NCBI GenBank assembly: GCA_035500455.1
Contig: DATJXG010000040.1
Location: forward strand, 1-21,391
DNA length: 21,391 bases
DNA from: DATJXG01 sp035500455
GTDB taxonomy: Bacteria; Acidobacteriota; Terriglobia; Terriglobales; Acidobacteriaceae
Direction: 5' to 3'
Part shown: positions 7,147 to 16,027 of the stretch, one piece after another
How the letters are laid out: every line of letters begins with the position of its first letter
How positions within the stretch are numbered: position 1 is the stretch's first letter
Made by a program: the position numbers and the translations under genes
Notes under the pieces: model-generated
What the model was told of the DNA's origin: nothing
The model's input: the letters and a program-made list of their open reading frames with translations, nothing else
Database searches by the model: none

Positions 7147-9399
7147 ATGAATTCCGCTTCGCCGGCCGCTACGACAGTTTTCTCGGAACCAGACCGGCAG
7201 GCAACCGCGACTCTCTCGCTGCGCTGGTTCTTTTTCTTCTTCTTCGTCTCCGGCTTCTGCAGCCTGCTTTACGAACTGATCTGGCTTCGGCTGGCGATGG
7301 CGGAGTTTGGCGTCACCAGCGCATTGGCCGCCATCGTGCTCTCAACTTTCATGGGGGGACTCGGCCTCGGCTCCTGGATCAGCGGCGCCTTCATTCGCCG
7401 TCGCGGTGAACAAATTCGCCGCCCCCTGCGTTGGTACGCGCTCACCGAGTTTCTAATCGGCATTTCGGCGATTGCGGTTCCTTACGAATTGCTCGCCGGC
7501 AGACGCGCTCTCGAGGCCACCGGCATTTCCGCCTCCTCGGCTTACTACGTGGCCTCGGCGGCCTGCGTGGCTCTGGCGCTGGTTCCCTGGTGCGCCTGCA
7601 TGGGAGCTACGATCCCGTTCGCGATGCTCGCGATCCGCAGGCGTATTGCGAGTGAGGCGCAGCGGTCGTTCAGTTTTCTCTACCTGGCCAACGTTCTCGG
7701 GGCCGTAGCCGGCGCAACCCTGCCGCTACTGCTGATCGAGATCAACGGCTTCCAGGGCACGCTGCAGATCGGCGCCATGCTAAACGGAATGCTGGCTCTG
7801 GGAGCGTTCGCTCTGACCCTCCGGCCCGATGCTGGGACAAAGGATGAGTCTCCAGCCAGCATCGAGGCCCCCGCAGCGCCGCGGGAGAGAAATCCGCGGC
7901 TGCTCCTGCTGCTCTTCCTGACCGGCCTCACCAGCATGGGGGTTGAGGTGGTTTGGATCCGCGAATACACGCCATATCTCGGAACCATGGTGTATGCCTT
8001 CGCCGCCATCCTCGCCCTCTACCTCCTGTCCACCTATGCCGGATCGCAGGCATATCGCTATTGGAGCCGCGGCGCAGTCCGCGAACCGGCCCCGGTGTGG
8101 GTTCTCATCGGCATCGCAGCCTTGCTCCCACTGATTGCCGCCGATCCCCAGGCAAGAATCGATGCCTGGCTTCGGCTGCTGCTGGGTATTGCCCCGTTTT
8201 CCGCGCTGCTCGGCTTCGTCACGCCCATGCTGGTAGACCGCTGGTCGGGCGGCGATCCCGACCGCGCCGGCAAAGCCTACGCGGTGAATGTGGCGGGATG
8301 CATTCTTGGTCCGCTGCTCGCCGGCTTTCTGCTGCTGCCACTTATCAACGAGCGCTGGGCCCTGTTGATCCTGGCCGCCCCCTGGCTTCTCATCGGTGTC
8401 TTCCCCAGATCTGTTCTAACACCCTCTTCCCCGTTGAACTTCGCAAAACGCCCGCTTTGGAGAGCCGCGCTATCTTATGCCGTGCTGTTAGCGGCGATTG
8501 CAGCCGTTCCCCTGAGCAGGGGCTTCGAGGACATCTTCCCCCAACACGTGGAGCTTCGCGACAACACAGCGACCGTGGTGGCTACCGGCGAAGGCATGCA
8601 GCGGCGCCTGTTCATTAATGGAGTCGGAATCACCTTCCTCACTCCGATTACAAAATTCATGGCCCACATGCCGCTGGCATTTCTCGACCGCCCGCCGCAG
8701 AATGCTCTCGTCGTGTGCTTCGGCATGGGCACCACTTTTCGTTCCCTGCTTTCCTGGAACATTCCGGCCACCGCCGTAGAACTAGTACCCAGCGTGCCCA
8801 AACTCTTCGGCTACTATCACAGTGATGGCCCACAGCTCCTGGCCTCTCCTTTGGCGCACGTCGTGATCGACGATGGCCGGCGCTACCTGGAGCGAACCTC
8901 CGGGCAGTACGACGTGATCACTATCGACCCTCCGCCTCCCGTTTCCGCCGCAGGATCGAGTCTGCTCTACAGCAAGGAGTTTTACGCCGTCATCAAGCGG
9001 CGCCTGCGGCCCGATGGCATCGTGCAACAGTGGCTGCCCTACGGCGACGCCGTGGTGCAATCAGCCGTGGCTCAGAGTCTGAAGGAATCGTTCCCTTATG
9101 TGCGCGGTTTCTATTCGGTGATGGGAGGAGGATTTCACTTTCTCGCCAGCAACCGGCCCATTCCCAACTGGAACGCGGACCAACTGGTCAGCCACATGCC
9201 CGCCTCCGCAATTCACGACCTGATGGAATGGGGGCCGCAACCGACGCCCCAGCTTCAGTTCCGCGCCCTGCTGGGAAATGAATTCTCCGTCGATGCCCTG
9301 ATCGCCAGGGCTCCGAAAGCTCCCGCCCTGCAGGACGACCGGCCGGTGAACGAATATTTCATCCTGCGCCGCAACAATTCCCCGGCATCGGTGCGCTAG
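7147..9399 (+). CDS. Fused multi-spanning membrane protein with spermidine-synthase-like C-terminus
   Basis: A 750-residue protein. The first about 430 residues contain many hydrophobic helices, with the family signature SGFCSLLYELIWLR near residue 35, and are transporter-like. The C-terminal part (about 470-740) is a Rossmann methyltransferase fold of the spermidine-synthase superfamily: NALVVCFGMGTTF near 524 (nucleotide-binding glycine loop), VELVPSVPKLF near 546, DDGRRYLE near 577 and ITIDPPPP near 593. In true spermidine synthases the last motif contains an acidic residue that holds the polyamine. Here it is replaced by prolines, so polyamine synthesis is doubtful and another aminopropyl- or methyltransferase-like reaction at the membrane is possible. 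The start is set by GGAG five bases before ATG. It converges on the kinase gene with only 18 bp between stops. Confidence 0.85.
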   Translation: MNSASPAATTVFSEPDRQATATLSLRWFFFFFFVSGFCSLLYELIWLRLAMAEFGVTSALAAIVLSTFMGGLGLGSWISGAFIRRRGEQIRRPLRWYALTEFLIGISAIAVPYELLAGRRALEATGISASSAYYVASAACVALALVPWCACMGATIPFAMLAIRRRIASEAQRSFSFLYLANVLGAVAGATLPLLLIEINGFQGTLQIGAMLNGMLALGAFALTLRPDAGTKDESPASIEAPAAPRERNPRLLLLLFLTGLTSMGVEVVWIREYTPYLGTMVYAFAAILALYLLSTYAGSQAYRYWSRGAVREPAPVWVLIGIAALLPLIAADPQARIDAWLRLLLGIAPFSALLGFVTPMLVDRWSGGDPDRAGKAYAVNVAGCILGPLLAGFLLLPLINERWALLILAAPWLLIGVFPRSVLTPSSPLNFAKRPLWRAALSYAVLLAAIAAVPLSRGFEDIFPQHVELRDNTATVVATGEGMQRRLFINGVGITFLTPITKFMAHMPLAFLDRPPQNALVVCFGMGTTFRSLLSWNIPATAVELVPSVPKLFGYYHSDGPQLLASPLAHVVIDDGRRYLERTSGQYDVITIDPPPPVSAAGSSLLYSKEFYAVIKRRLRPDGIVQQWLPYGDAVVQSAVAQSLKESFPYVRGFYSVMGGGFHFLASNRPIPNWNADQLVSHMPASAIHDLMEWGPQPTPQLQFRALLGNEFSVDALIARAPKAPALQDDRPVNEYFILRRNNSPASVR

Positions 9400-9417
9400 C
9401 CTCACGACCAGCATCGG

Positions 9418-12051
9418 CTATTTCTTCATCTCTGCCGTCCAGTTGGTCACCAGGGTGATGGGCTTGGTGTTTTGATCGCCTACCACATTGAGCAGGAACT
9501 TCTGGCCGTCGGGGGCGATGTCGTACGCGCTGGCCGGCAGGCGGAAGAGCGGGCGGGCGGCGCCAACCTGCAGCTGCCCGCCGGCGTCGGTTACCGGCAC
9601 GGAGGTTAGCACTCCATCCAGCGTGGAAAAGAAAATCTCCCGGCCATCGCGGCGCCAGCGCGGCCAGATGCCGCCGCTGTTGGAGATCTGCCACTTTCCC
9701 CGCCCGCCGCCGAAAGGCACGACATAAACCTCCAGCCTTCCCGATTCGTTCGACTGATACAGCATCCACCGGCTGTCGGGCGAAAGCTGCGGATAATTGA
9801 TATCGGCATCGTTGGGAGTGGTGATCTGGAACGGTTTATGATCTCCACCCAGGGGCAGCACCCAGGTGCCGTCCTGGTCATAGAGCAGATACTTGCCATC
9901 CTCTGACCAGTCGTCGAGATTCACGTCGCCTTTAGGATCCGAAAGCACTTGCTCTTCGGCGCCGCCGTCCGACGGACGGCGGTTTACCACGGTGCCATTC
10001 TTAGTCATGCTGTCGTAGGCGATCCACTTGCCGTCCGGCGACCACACGGGATGATTGTTGGCCGTCGGCCCGAAGGTGAGCCGGCTGCTCACGCCATCGG
10101 CGATATCGATCACCCATATGTCGGGAACGCTGCCCTGAATGGAAAACGCCGCGCGGTCTCCTTTGGGAGAGAGCGAAACCTCTCCCTGATCGCCAAATAA
10201 TCCCGGAAACTTGTCTCCGATGAGCGCCAGTTGCTTGCCCGAGCGGTCGTACCACGCCAGTTGGGCCTGCGAGGTCGCGCCCCCCGAGTACGCCAGAATG
10301 CCGTTTTGCGAGACGGTAAAGATTCCCCGCTGCGTAGAGCCGTCTTCGGTAACCCCGGCGGCGACTTGCTGCGGCTCCCCGCTCAACACCCCCTTGGTGG
10401 GCTGAAAGTGTTGGGCCTGCAGCTGGCCATTCCTCAAGTACAGCAGAAATCCCGACGCATACTGGGCGTTGGCCACGGCGTGCAGCAGGAAGTGGTTTTC
10501 CTTGCCGTCAACCGACGCGAAATAGATTCCATTGTTCTGTGGCGCCTGATGATTGATCGCCAGATAGAGAAAATGTTTGCCGTCGGGCAGGAAGAAGGGC
10601 CAGCGGTGTGACGTGTGCTTGGCCTCGTCCATCTGCGTCACCTGCACGGGCGCCCCGCCGGATGCCGGCACGCGATAAATGGGCGTTCGGAAATCCGGTG
10701 CAAAAATTATCGTGCCGTCGCTGGCCCAGCTCCCACCGCGGCTGTTGGGCGCGTCACACACCGAAACCGGTCCTCCCACCGCGATGTCGATGGTCTTCAG
10801 TTTGCCGTCAGCGAAGAAGCCCAGCATGCGCCCGTCAGGCGACCAGAATGGCGCCCACGCATGCTCGGTTCCGGCAAGGGCCCGCGCCTGTAAAGAATCC
10901 AGCGGGCGAACGTAGAGCATGGGAGCGCCGCTGCTGGTCGCCGCCACGAAGGCCAGAGTCTTCCCGTCAGGCGAGAGCACCAGGGGCCCGGCGCCATCGC
11001 CGATAAACACGAATGACGTGTTCTCAGGCGGCGGAATATAGGCCTGAATCGGAGACGGGGCCTTGGGCGCGTACGCGACGTAGAGCGCAGCCATCGCAAC
11101 CACAACTACAGCCACCGCAGTGACTAATCCCCAGACTCTGCGAACCCGCCGTTTGTGCACCGTGGCCGGCGCCGGCGCAAGCACCGACGAGCCACCTTCC
11201 GCGATCCACTCCAGTTCACTGGCCAGGTCGCTGGCGCTCTGCCAGCGATCATCCGGGTCCTTGGCCATGCACTTCTTGACGATGCGCTCCAGCGCCGGCG
11301 GCGCCAGCGGCTGCACCTGGCTGATGGGCGGCGGCTCGCTCACCAGGATCGAAGCAATCAGGCTGGCCCGGCTTTTGCCGTTGAAGGCTGGTTTGCCGGT
11401 CGCCATTTCGTAGATCACTTCGCCCAGGGCAAAAATGTCCGTGCGGGCGTCAGCCTCTTTGCCTTCCAGTTGCTCCGGCGCCATGTACTGGAAGGTGCCG
11501 ACGATCTTGCCTTCACCGGTCAGCTTCGACTGCTGCACGGTGGGATCGGTCGGCGCCACCGGCTGCGACACTGGAACGGACTGTTTGGCCAGGCCGAAAT
11601 CCATCAGCTTGGCGCCGGTTTTCGCCAGCATGATGTTTGCCGGCTTGAGATCGCGGTGCGTAATGCCTTGCCGGTGCGCGCGGGCGAGTGCGCCGGCCAG
11701 CTGCGCCGCGATGCGGACCGTCTGATCCGGCGGCAGGGCGCCGCGAAACAGGCGCTGCTCCAGGGTTTCACCCTCCACAAACTCCATGACCAGGAAATCA
11801 ATGCCGTCGAGGTGGCCGATGTCGTGCAAAGTGCAGATGTTGGGATGGGAGAGCTTGGAAGCGGCCCGCGCTTCGCGGTCGAGCCGCTGGCGCAGCGTGG
11901 GATCAGAGGAGAGTTTGGCGGGAAGAACTTTGATCGCAACCAGCCGGTCCAGCCGCGTGTCCCGCGCTCGATACACCTCGCCCATGCCGCCCGCGCCTAC
12001 CGGCGATTCGATTTCGTAAGGCCCGAGTTTGGTGCCGGCGGCAAGCGACAT
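9418..12051 (-). CDS. Membrane serine/threonine protein kinase with PD40 beta-propeller sensor
   Basis: An 877-residue Hanks-type kinase. The kinase domain covers about residues 11-285: glycine loop GAGGMGEVYRARD (19-31), ATP lysine Lys41 in VAIKVL, catalytic loop HRDLKPANIM with Asp134, DFG at 151-153, and APEQLEG (191-197). All key catalytic residues are present. A basic stretch (KRRVRRV) and one transmembrane helix (about 306-327) follow. The outer part contains repeated PD40/TolB-like blades with the motif SPDGK..AF (LSPDGKTLAFVA, WSPDGRMLGFF, FLPDGKHFLYL, WSPDGKWIAYDS, WSEDGKYLLYD, LSPDSRWMLYQ). The propeller likely senses a periplasmic ligand or protein. The start at 12051 (MSLAAGTKLGPYEI) matches the family; an in-frame ATG at 12186 would add 45 residues without kinase homology. 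The gene stands alone, so substrates are unknown. Confidence 0.93.
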   Translation of the reverse strand: MSLAAGTKLGPYEIESPVGAGGMGEVYRARDTRLDRLVAIKVLPAKLSSDPTLRQRLDREARAASKLSHPNICTLHDIGHLDGIDFLVMEFVEGETLEQRLFRGALPPDQTVRIAAQLAGALARAHRQGITHRDLKPANIMLAKTGAKLMDFGLAKQSVPVSQPVAPTDPTVQQSKLTGEGKIVGTFQYMAPEQLEGKEADARTDIFALGEVIYEMATGKPAFNGKSRASLIASILVSEPPPISQVQPLAPPALERIVKKCMAKDPDDRWQSASDLASELEWIAEGGSSVLAPAPATVHKRRVRRVWGLVTAVAVVVVAMAALYVAYAPKAPSPIQAYIPPPENTSFVFIGDGAGPLVLSPDGKTLAFVAATSSGAPMLYVRPLDSLQARALAGTEHAWAPFWSPDGRMLGFFADGKLKTIDIAVGGPVSVCDAPNSRGGSWASDGTIIFAPDFRTPIYRVPASGGAPVQVTQMDEAKHTSHRWPFFLPDGKHFLYLAINHQAPQNNGIYFASVDGKENHFLLHAVANAQYASGFLLYLRNGQLQAQHFQPTKGVLSGEPQQVAAGVTEDGSTQRGIFTVSQNGILAYSGGATSQAQLAWYDRSGKQLALIGDKFPGLFGDQGEVSLSPKGDRAAFSIQGSVPDIWVIDIADGVSSRLTFGPTANNHPVWSPDGKWIAYDSMTKNGTVVNRRPSDGGAEEQVLSDPKGDVNLDDWSEDGKYLLYDQDGTWVLPLGGDHKPFQITTPNDADINYPQLSPDSRWMLYQSNESGRLEVYVVPFGGGRGKWQISNSGGIWPRWRRDGREIFFSTLDGVLTSVPVTDAGGQLQVGAARPLFRLPASAYDIAPDGQKFLLNVVGDQNTKPITLVTNWTAEMKK

Positions 12052-12737
12052 TTTCAGCCACGAATTCCTGCGGGCGTCAGCGGCGGTTTCGCCCTTATAG
12101 ACTCGCTGCGCCCCGCTTGAGAATGACGTTCCACTGACAAGAAGTTGATCATCAGGGATTGCGGCCCAGTATAGTCGAATATCCACAAGCCACGCCCCGC
12201 CTTCCTTACCAGGACTTGATCTCGCTCACCGTACCAGCATCTGCCGGACAGAGGCTTGGCGCGGGTTTCTGGCACGGGTCTGGCACAGAGGGGCAATGCC
12301 GGATGATGCCTTCCACTTCAAGCAGGCGAGGGACCTGCATTCGGGCAAGTTGCGTGCAAATTCTCGACCTCCGGCGCCGGGAATGAACGACACCACTCCA
12401 ATTCCCCGAGCCTGCCGGTTCAAAGAGGCCAACTACGGCGTCTGAGATTTCGATTCGTCTACCAGTATCGTGATGTCTGTGGGAATTCGTTTCATGGTTT
12501 GACGATTATCTTTTGATAGCCTTGCCGGAAACCGAGCTTCCTGGGGCATCCATATCCAACGACACCGCTAAGCGCCTCCATCCCTACAACTGCGGCGGCC
12601 CGCCAGGCCTGAGCCAGGTTCATAAGTTCCCGGTCGCCGTACGCGCCGTCCGGCGCGGCCGGATAACGGCGCCCCCTGACGTGCGGCGTTGACTTCGCCG
12701 TCTTCGGCGGTCAAAGGCTGCTTTCGCGCCACTTCGC
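12052..12737. other. Long gap between kinase and RNase R genes
   Basis: 686 bp without a convincing gene. Near RNase R it holds a hairpin (12689-12714). On the reverse strand there is a 43-codon ORF (12492-12623) whose TGA overlaps the ATG of a 20-codon ORF (12433-12495). Neither has a recognisable product. The kinase leader side (12052-12430) shows no clear operator or RNA gene. It may be decayed coding sequence. Confidence 0.5.
12689..12714 (-). terminator. Possible terminator hairpin after RNase R
   Basis: Inverted repeat TTGAC-TT-CGCCG, loop TCTT, CGGCG-GTCAA, lying about 24 bp past the RNase R stop codon. It has a stable GC core, but no T-run follows. Confidence 0.4.
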
Positions 12738-15344
12738 TTACCTTCGCTTGCGTTTTGCGGCCCGAGGCCGCACTTCCTCGAATATTGCGAACTGTATTTT
12801 CTTTTCAACCGGGTCGATGCGATCCACCAGCACGCGCACCTTCTGGCCCAGGCCGTAAATCCGGCGGCTGCGTTGGCCGATGATTTCGCGGGTGTTCTCA
12901 TGGTAGGTATAGCGGTCGTCGGTGAGCGTGGCCAGGGGCACCAGTCCTTCCACGAACAGGTCGGTCAATTCGACGAAGAAGCCGAACTTGGTAACGCTGA
13001 TGATCAGCCCATCGAAGTCGTCGCCGACGCGGTCCTCCATGAACTTCACCTTCTTCCATTCCATCAGCTCGCGCTCAGCTTCATCAGCCCGCCGCTCGGT
13101 CATGCTGGATTCCTCGGCGATGTCATGAAGTTCCTCAAGCGGAATCGGCCCGCCCAGTGGCTCCAGCGGGGAGTGCTCCCGCCGCTTCGACCATGGGGAG
13201 CCAGCGTCACCGGCCATGCCCGTGCGGTGCGGGCGCTCCGCCCGCGTGTGTGCAGAGGCAGATACTTTCGTCGCATATCCGCTTTCGCTGGCGTTTTCCA
13301 ACCCCGGCTGGTCTGCCTGACTCGACACAGCCGGCGAGGGCGCCCACTTCGCACGGTCTTGCAAGACTTCCTTCAATATGCGATGGACAATCAAATCCGG
13401 ATAGCGGCGAATCGGCGACGTAAAGTGGGTATAGCTCGTGGCCGCCAGCGCGAAGTGGCCCAGATTTTCCTCCGAATAGCGGGCCTGCTTGAGCGAGCGC
13501 AGCATCAGGTACGAAAGAATGCGCTCCTCCGGCTTGCCCGCGATTTTTTCGGTCAGCTTCTGATACATGCGCGGCGTGATGTGCACTTCCTTGGGAATTT
13601 CAATCTCCCGCACGTCTCGGCCAGTTCCATAGCTGGCGCGGCGATCGCCCTTAAGCTGCATGCGCTGCACCGGCAGTGCGCCCACTCCCAGCGAATAACC
13701 GAATGTGGCCGCGATGACCTCGAAGTCGTAAACCCGCTTAGCGTCGGGCTTCTCGTGAATCCGGTAGAGTGACGCAATACGATGTCCCTCAAGATACCTG
13801 GCCACGCACTCGTTGGCCGAGAGCATGAACTCTTCGATCAGGCGGTGCGCAATGTTACGCTCCGAGCGGGTGATGCTTTTCATCATTCCCAGTTCGTCGA
13901 ATTCAATCACCGGCTCCGGCAGGTCGAAGTCAATCGACCCGCGCCGCACCCGCTTGCGGTTAAGGATCATCGCCAGGTCGCGCATCCTCTCGAAATCTTC
14001 CACCAGCGGCGCATAGCGCTCGCGGATTGCCGCATCGCCTTCCAGCGCCGCGTTCACCGCGGTGTAGGTCATGCGCTCGGCCGAGCGGATCACTCCTTCG
14101 CAAAGTTGATAGCCCATGATCTCGCCCTGGTGGTCAATTTCCATGATGCACGACATCACCAGCCGTTCCACCTGCGGCCGCAGGCTGCATATGTCGGTCG
14201 ATAGCTCCAGTGGCAGCATGGGGACGGCGCGGTCGGGAAAGTAAACGCTGGTGCCGCGCAGCCGCGCCTCGCGGTCGAGGGCCGAGTCGGGCGTTACGTA
14301 GTGGGCAACATCCGCGATGTGGACCTGCAGTTCGTAGTTGCCGTTCTCCAGGCGGCGAACCAGCACCGCATCGTCGAAATCACGCGCCGTTTCGCCGTCG
14401 ATGGTCACGATCGGGAAATCGCGGAAGTCGCGGCGATTGCGGAGTTCAGGCCGGGAGATTACTGGCTCCACGCTCTGAGCCTGCTCCAGTACCTCGGCGG
14501 GAAAGCGATGCGGCAGTTGAAATTTGCGGATGATGATTTCTACGTCCACTCCGAAATCGTCGGGGTAGCCGAGAATCTCGATGACTTTCCCGCGCGGATT
14601 CTGCGTGGCAGTAGGCCAGTGCGTGATTTCAACATCGACCGCAACCCCCTCGAGGTCGTCCCACCGGCTGCGTCGCGCGGCTTCTTTGCCCAGCACTCGA
14701 TGTAACGCCGGCGTCCCGCCCGCACGTGCGTAGCTGTCCCCATGTTTTCGTCCTCCCGGCTCGTGGGCGGTTGCCGCCGGGGACGGCGGCGCTGCGTTCT
14801 CTGGATGCTCCAGGCCCGCAGGAATCAGAATTTCCTGCGCCACCTTCTGATCAATCGGAGTCACGTAGTTATGGCTGCGCCCATAGTGAAACGTTCCGAC
14901 CACTGTGGGGTTGGCGCGAACCACCGTGCGCACGATGCGGCCTTCGGCACGGCCGTCCGGACGAATCGCGCTGACTTCCACCAGTACGCGATCGCCGTGC
15001 ATCGCTGCGCCAACGAAAGGCGGCGGAATGAAAATGTCGCCTTGCAGCCGCGCCTTCAGTTGTGCGTTCAGCGAAGTAGGATCGGGCAACACGAAACCGA
15101 AGCCATCGCGGTGCAGGCTCAGCCGTCCGACCACCGCATTCCGGCTGGCCGCCGCTTGCGGAATCGCATAGCGGTCGGAATCCACCTGCACCAACTGGCC
15201 CGAAGCCGCCATGCTCTTCAGTTTGTCGTGCAACTGGCGGCGTTCGTCTCCGTGAATTCCCAACTCGCGCACCAACTGCTTGTATCCCGCCGTGTGCTTC
15301 GGCTGGCGTTCAATTTTTTTCAGGATGGCGGAGTCGGACAGCAT
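12738..15344 (-). CDS. rnr: Ribonuclease R (3'-5' exoribonuclease) with two repeat-derived insertions
   Basis: An 868-residue processive exoribonuclease that degrades structured RNA. An N-terminal winged-helix region (1-65) is followed by cold-shock OB domains (about 70-270; VVGRLSLHRDGFGFVLPD), the RNB catalytic domain (about 300-770) and an S1 domain (about 775-855; GLIISVTKFGFFVELTDLFVEGLV). The metal-binding aspartates are in TIDGETARDFDDAV (Asp316, 322, 324, 325), and the RNB signature HFTSPIRRYPDLIVHR is intact. The tail is basic (RAAKRKRR). Two low-complexity insertions absent from typical family members occur at about 180-229 and 664-732. Each contains a 7-3-7 GC hairpin in the DNA, and both keep the frame open. 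The ATG at 15344 fits the family start but has no Shine-Dalgarno sequence and directly abuts a short-period repeat array. Two DinB-fold genes lie upstream on the same strand. Confidence 0.95.
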   Translation of the reverse strand: MLSDSAILKKIERQPKHTAGYKQLVRELGIHGDERRQLHDKLKSMAASGQLVQVDSDRYAIPQAAASRNAVVGRLSLHRDGFGFVLPDPTSLNAQLKARLQGDIFIPPPFVGAAMHGDRVLVEVSAIRPDGRAEGRIVRTVVRANPTVVGTFHYGRSHNYVTPIDQKVAQEILIPAGLEHPENAAPPSPAATAHEPGGRKHGDSYARAGGTPALHRVLGKEAARRSRWDDLEGVAVDVEITHWPTATQNPRGKVIEILGYPDDFGVDVEIIIRKFQLPHRFPAEVLEQAQSVEPVISRPELRNRRDFRDFPIVTIDGETARDFDDAVLVRRLENGNYELQVHIADVAHYVTPDSALDREARLRGTSVYFPDRAVPMLPLELSTDICSLRPQVERLVMSCIMEIDHQGEIMGYQLCEGVIRSAERMTYTAVNAALEGDAAIRERYAPLVEDFERMRDLAMILNRKRVRRGSIDFDLPEPVIEFDELGMMKSITRSERNIAHRLIEEFMLSANECVARYLEGHRIASLYRIHEKPDAKRVYDFEVIAATFGYSLGVGALPVQRMQLKGDRRASYGTGRDVREIEIPKEVHITPRMYQKLTEKIAGKPEERILSYLMLRSLKQARYSEENLGHFALAATSYTHFTSPIRRYPDLIVHRILKEVLQDRAKWAPSPAVSSQADQPGLENASESGYATKVSASAHTRAERPHRTGMAGDAGSPWSKRREHSPLEPLGGPIPLEELHDIAEESSMTERRADEAERELMEWKKVKFMEDRVGDDFDGLIISVTKFGFFVELTDLFVEGLVPLATLTDDRYTYHENTREIIGQRSRRIYGLGQKVRVLVDRIDPVEKKIQFAIFEEVRPRAAKRKRR
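13229..13245. repeat. GC hairpin inside RNase R, insertion 2
   Basis: A perfect 7-bp stem GCGGGCG / CGCCCGC with loop CTC, located in codons about 700-705 of RNase R within a proline-, serine- and arginine-rich insertion in the RNB domain. It has the same 7-3-7 design as the hairpin at 14707. Confidence 0.65.
14707..14723. repeat. GC hairpin inside RNase R, insertion 1
   Basis: A 7-bp stem GCCGGCG / CGCCCGC (one mismatch) with loop TCC, in codons about 208-213 of RNase R (AGGTPA). Its + strand 3' flank loosely resembles the flank of the second hairpin: both reach TTTCGTC 25-33 bp further on. Confidence 0.6.
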
Positions 15345-15399
15345 TGTCAGTCGTCGGTTGCCAGTGGTCGGTCGTCAGTCGTGAGTGTCAGTCGTTAGC
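15345..15399. repeat. GTCAGTCGT short-period array at the RNase R start
   Basis: Repeated GTCAGTCGT / GGTCGGTCGTC / GTGTCAGTCGTT units touch the RNase R start codon. On the minus strand they read as GACTGACAATG. The array replaces the normal leader and leaves no ribosome-binding site. Confidence 0.7.
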
Positions 15400-15454
15400 T
15401 TTGATTTGGCCGATTGCGTTCCTCAATCTTCCCGGGTTTTGGTTCCTATGCGGG

Positions 15455-15488
15455 AGTTCTCAGTTCCCGGTTGTCAGTTCTCAGTTGC
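15455..15488. repeat. Second short-period CAGTT array upstream of RNase R
   Basis: AGTTCTCAGTTCCCGG followed by TTGTCAGTTCTCAGTTG. This is related to the 15345-15399 array and to 18525-18559, and lies between the DinB gene stop and RNase R. Confidence 0.6.
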
Positions 15489-15501
15489 GCGGGTGAAGGG
15501 C

Positions 15502-16020
15502 TTACCAGGTATCGCCACCGGCTCTGGGCGGCCATGCTCCGAGAGCACGGCGCAGCAGGACGATCTGTCCCGTGTGATAGCTGTTGTGCACTACCATCTG
15601 CCAGAGCACGGCGGAAAGCGTGGAGGCGTGCTCCTTGTCCACCTGGTGCATCGGCTCGATCTGGCGGCCCAACTCCTCGGGCGTAGATCTTGCCAGCGCG
15701 GCATACTCCTCGATCAGGCCGGAAAACTGCTTCACCGTTTCCCGCCATTCCGCTTCGCTGCTCGGGGCGAACGACGCCGGCCAGCTTTCCGCGGCATGTT
15801 CCGGATATTCAGGCTTCTGGCCGCGGATTCTTCGCAGCTCATAATCCATCCAGTAGTTCATGTGGGAGAGCTGCTGCCAGATGGAGTTGGGAAAGCCGGC
15901 GGCTTCCCGCCCCGCGATTTCCGCCGTCAGATCTTCCGCGCATCCCAGCGGATCGGCATGCGCTCCCTTTCCGTGCAGGAGTTCAAGCAGCGCTGGTTCG
16001 CAAATGGCAGAGGTCGAGAT
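15502..16020 (-). CDS. DinB-fold protein with no canonical start codon
   Basis: A four-helix-bundle DinB/YfiT-like protein, probably a metal-dependent thiol-transferase or detoxification enzyme. The frame runs 55 codons upstream of the first ATG (15861) before any stop, and this upstream part is clearly coding (CEPALLELLHGKGAHADPL, AGFPNSIWQQLSH). With initiation at ATC 16020 the protein has 172 residues and shows the three metal-ligand histidines of the fold: His53 (just before the first ATG), His145 and His149 (HNSYHTGQ). Starting at the ATG would lose His53. GAGGGG at 16028-16033 lies seven bases before the ATC and overlaps the stop of the upstream DinB gene. ATT at 16026 or CTG at 16035 are other options. 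The gene is therefore either translationally coupled with a rare start or has lost its start by mutation. Confidence 0.75.
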   Translation of the reverse strand: MSTSAICEPALLELLHGKGAHADPLGCAEDLTAEIAGREAAGFPNSIWQQLSHMNYWMDYELRRIRGQKPEYPEHAAESWPASFAPSSEAEWRETVKQFSGLIEEYAALARSTPEELGRQIEPMHQVDKEHASTLSAVLWQMVVHNSYHTGQIVLLRRALGAWPPRAGGDTW

Positions 16021-16027
16021 GGTAATT

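Noticed and set aside
11155..12120. 321-codon open frame on the + strand opposite the kinase
   Set aside because: It overlaps the kinase domain, whose catalytic motifs are all intact on the minus strand. No recognisable domain is present.
12226..12432. 68-codon reverse-strand ORF in the kinase-RNase R gap
   Set aside because: It starts with TTG without a ribosome-binding site and has no recognisable motif.
12873..13772. 299-codon + strand frame over RNase R
   Set aside because: Antisense to the conserved RNB and S1 domains. It has no ribosome-binding site or family motif.
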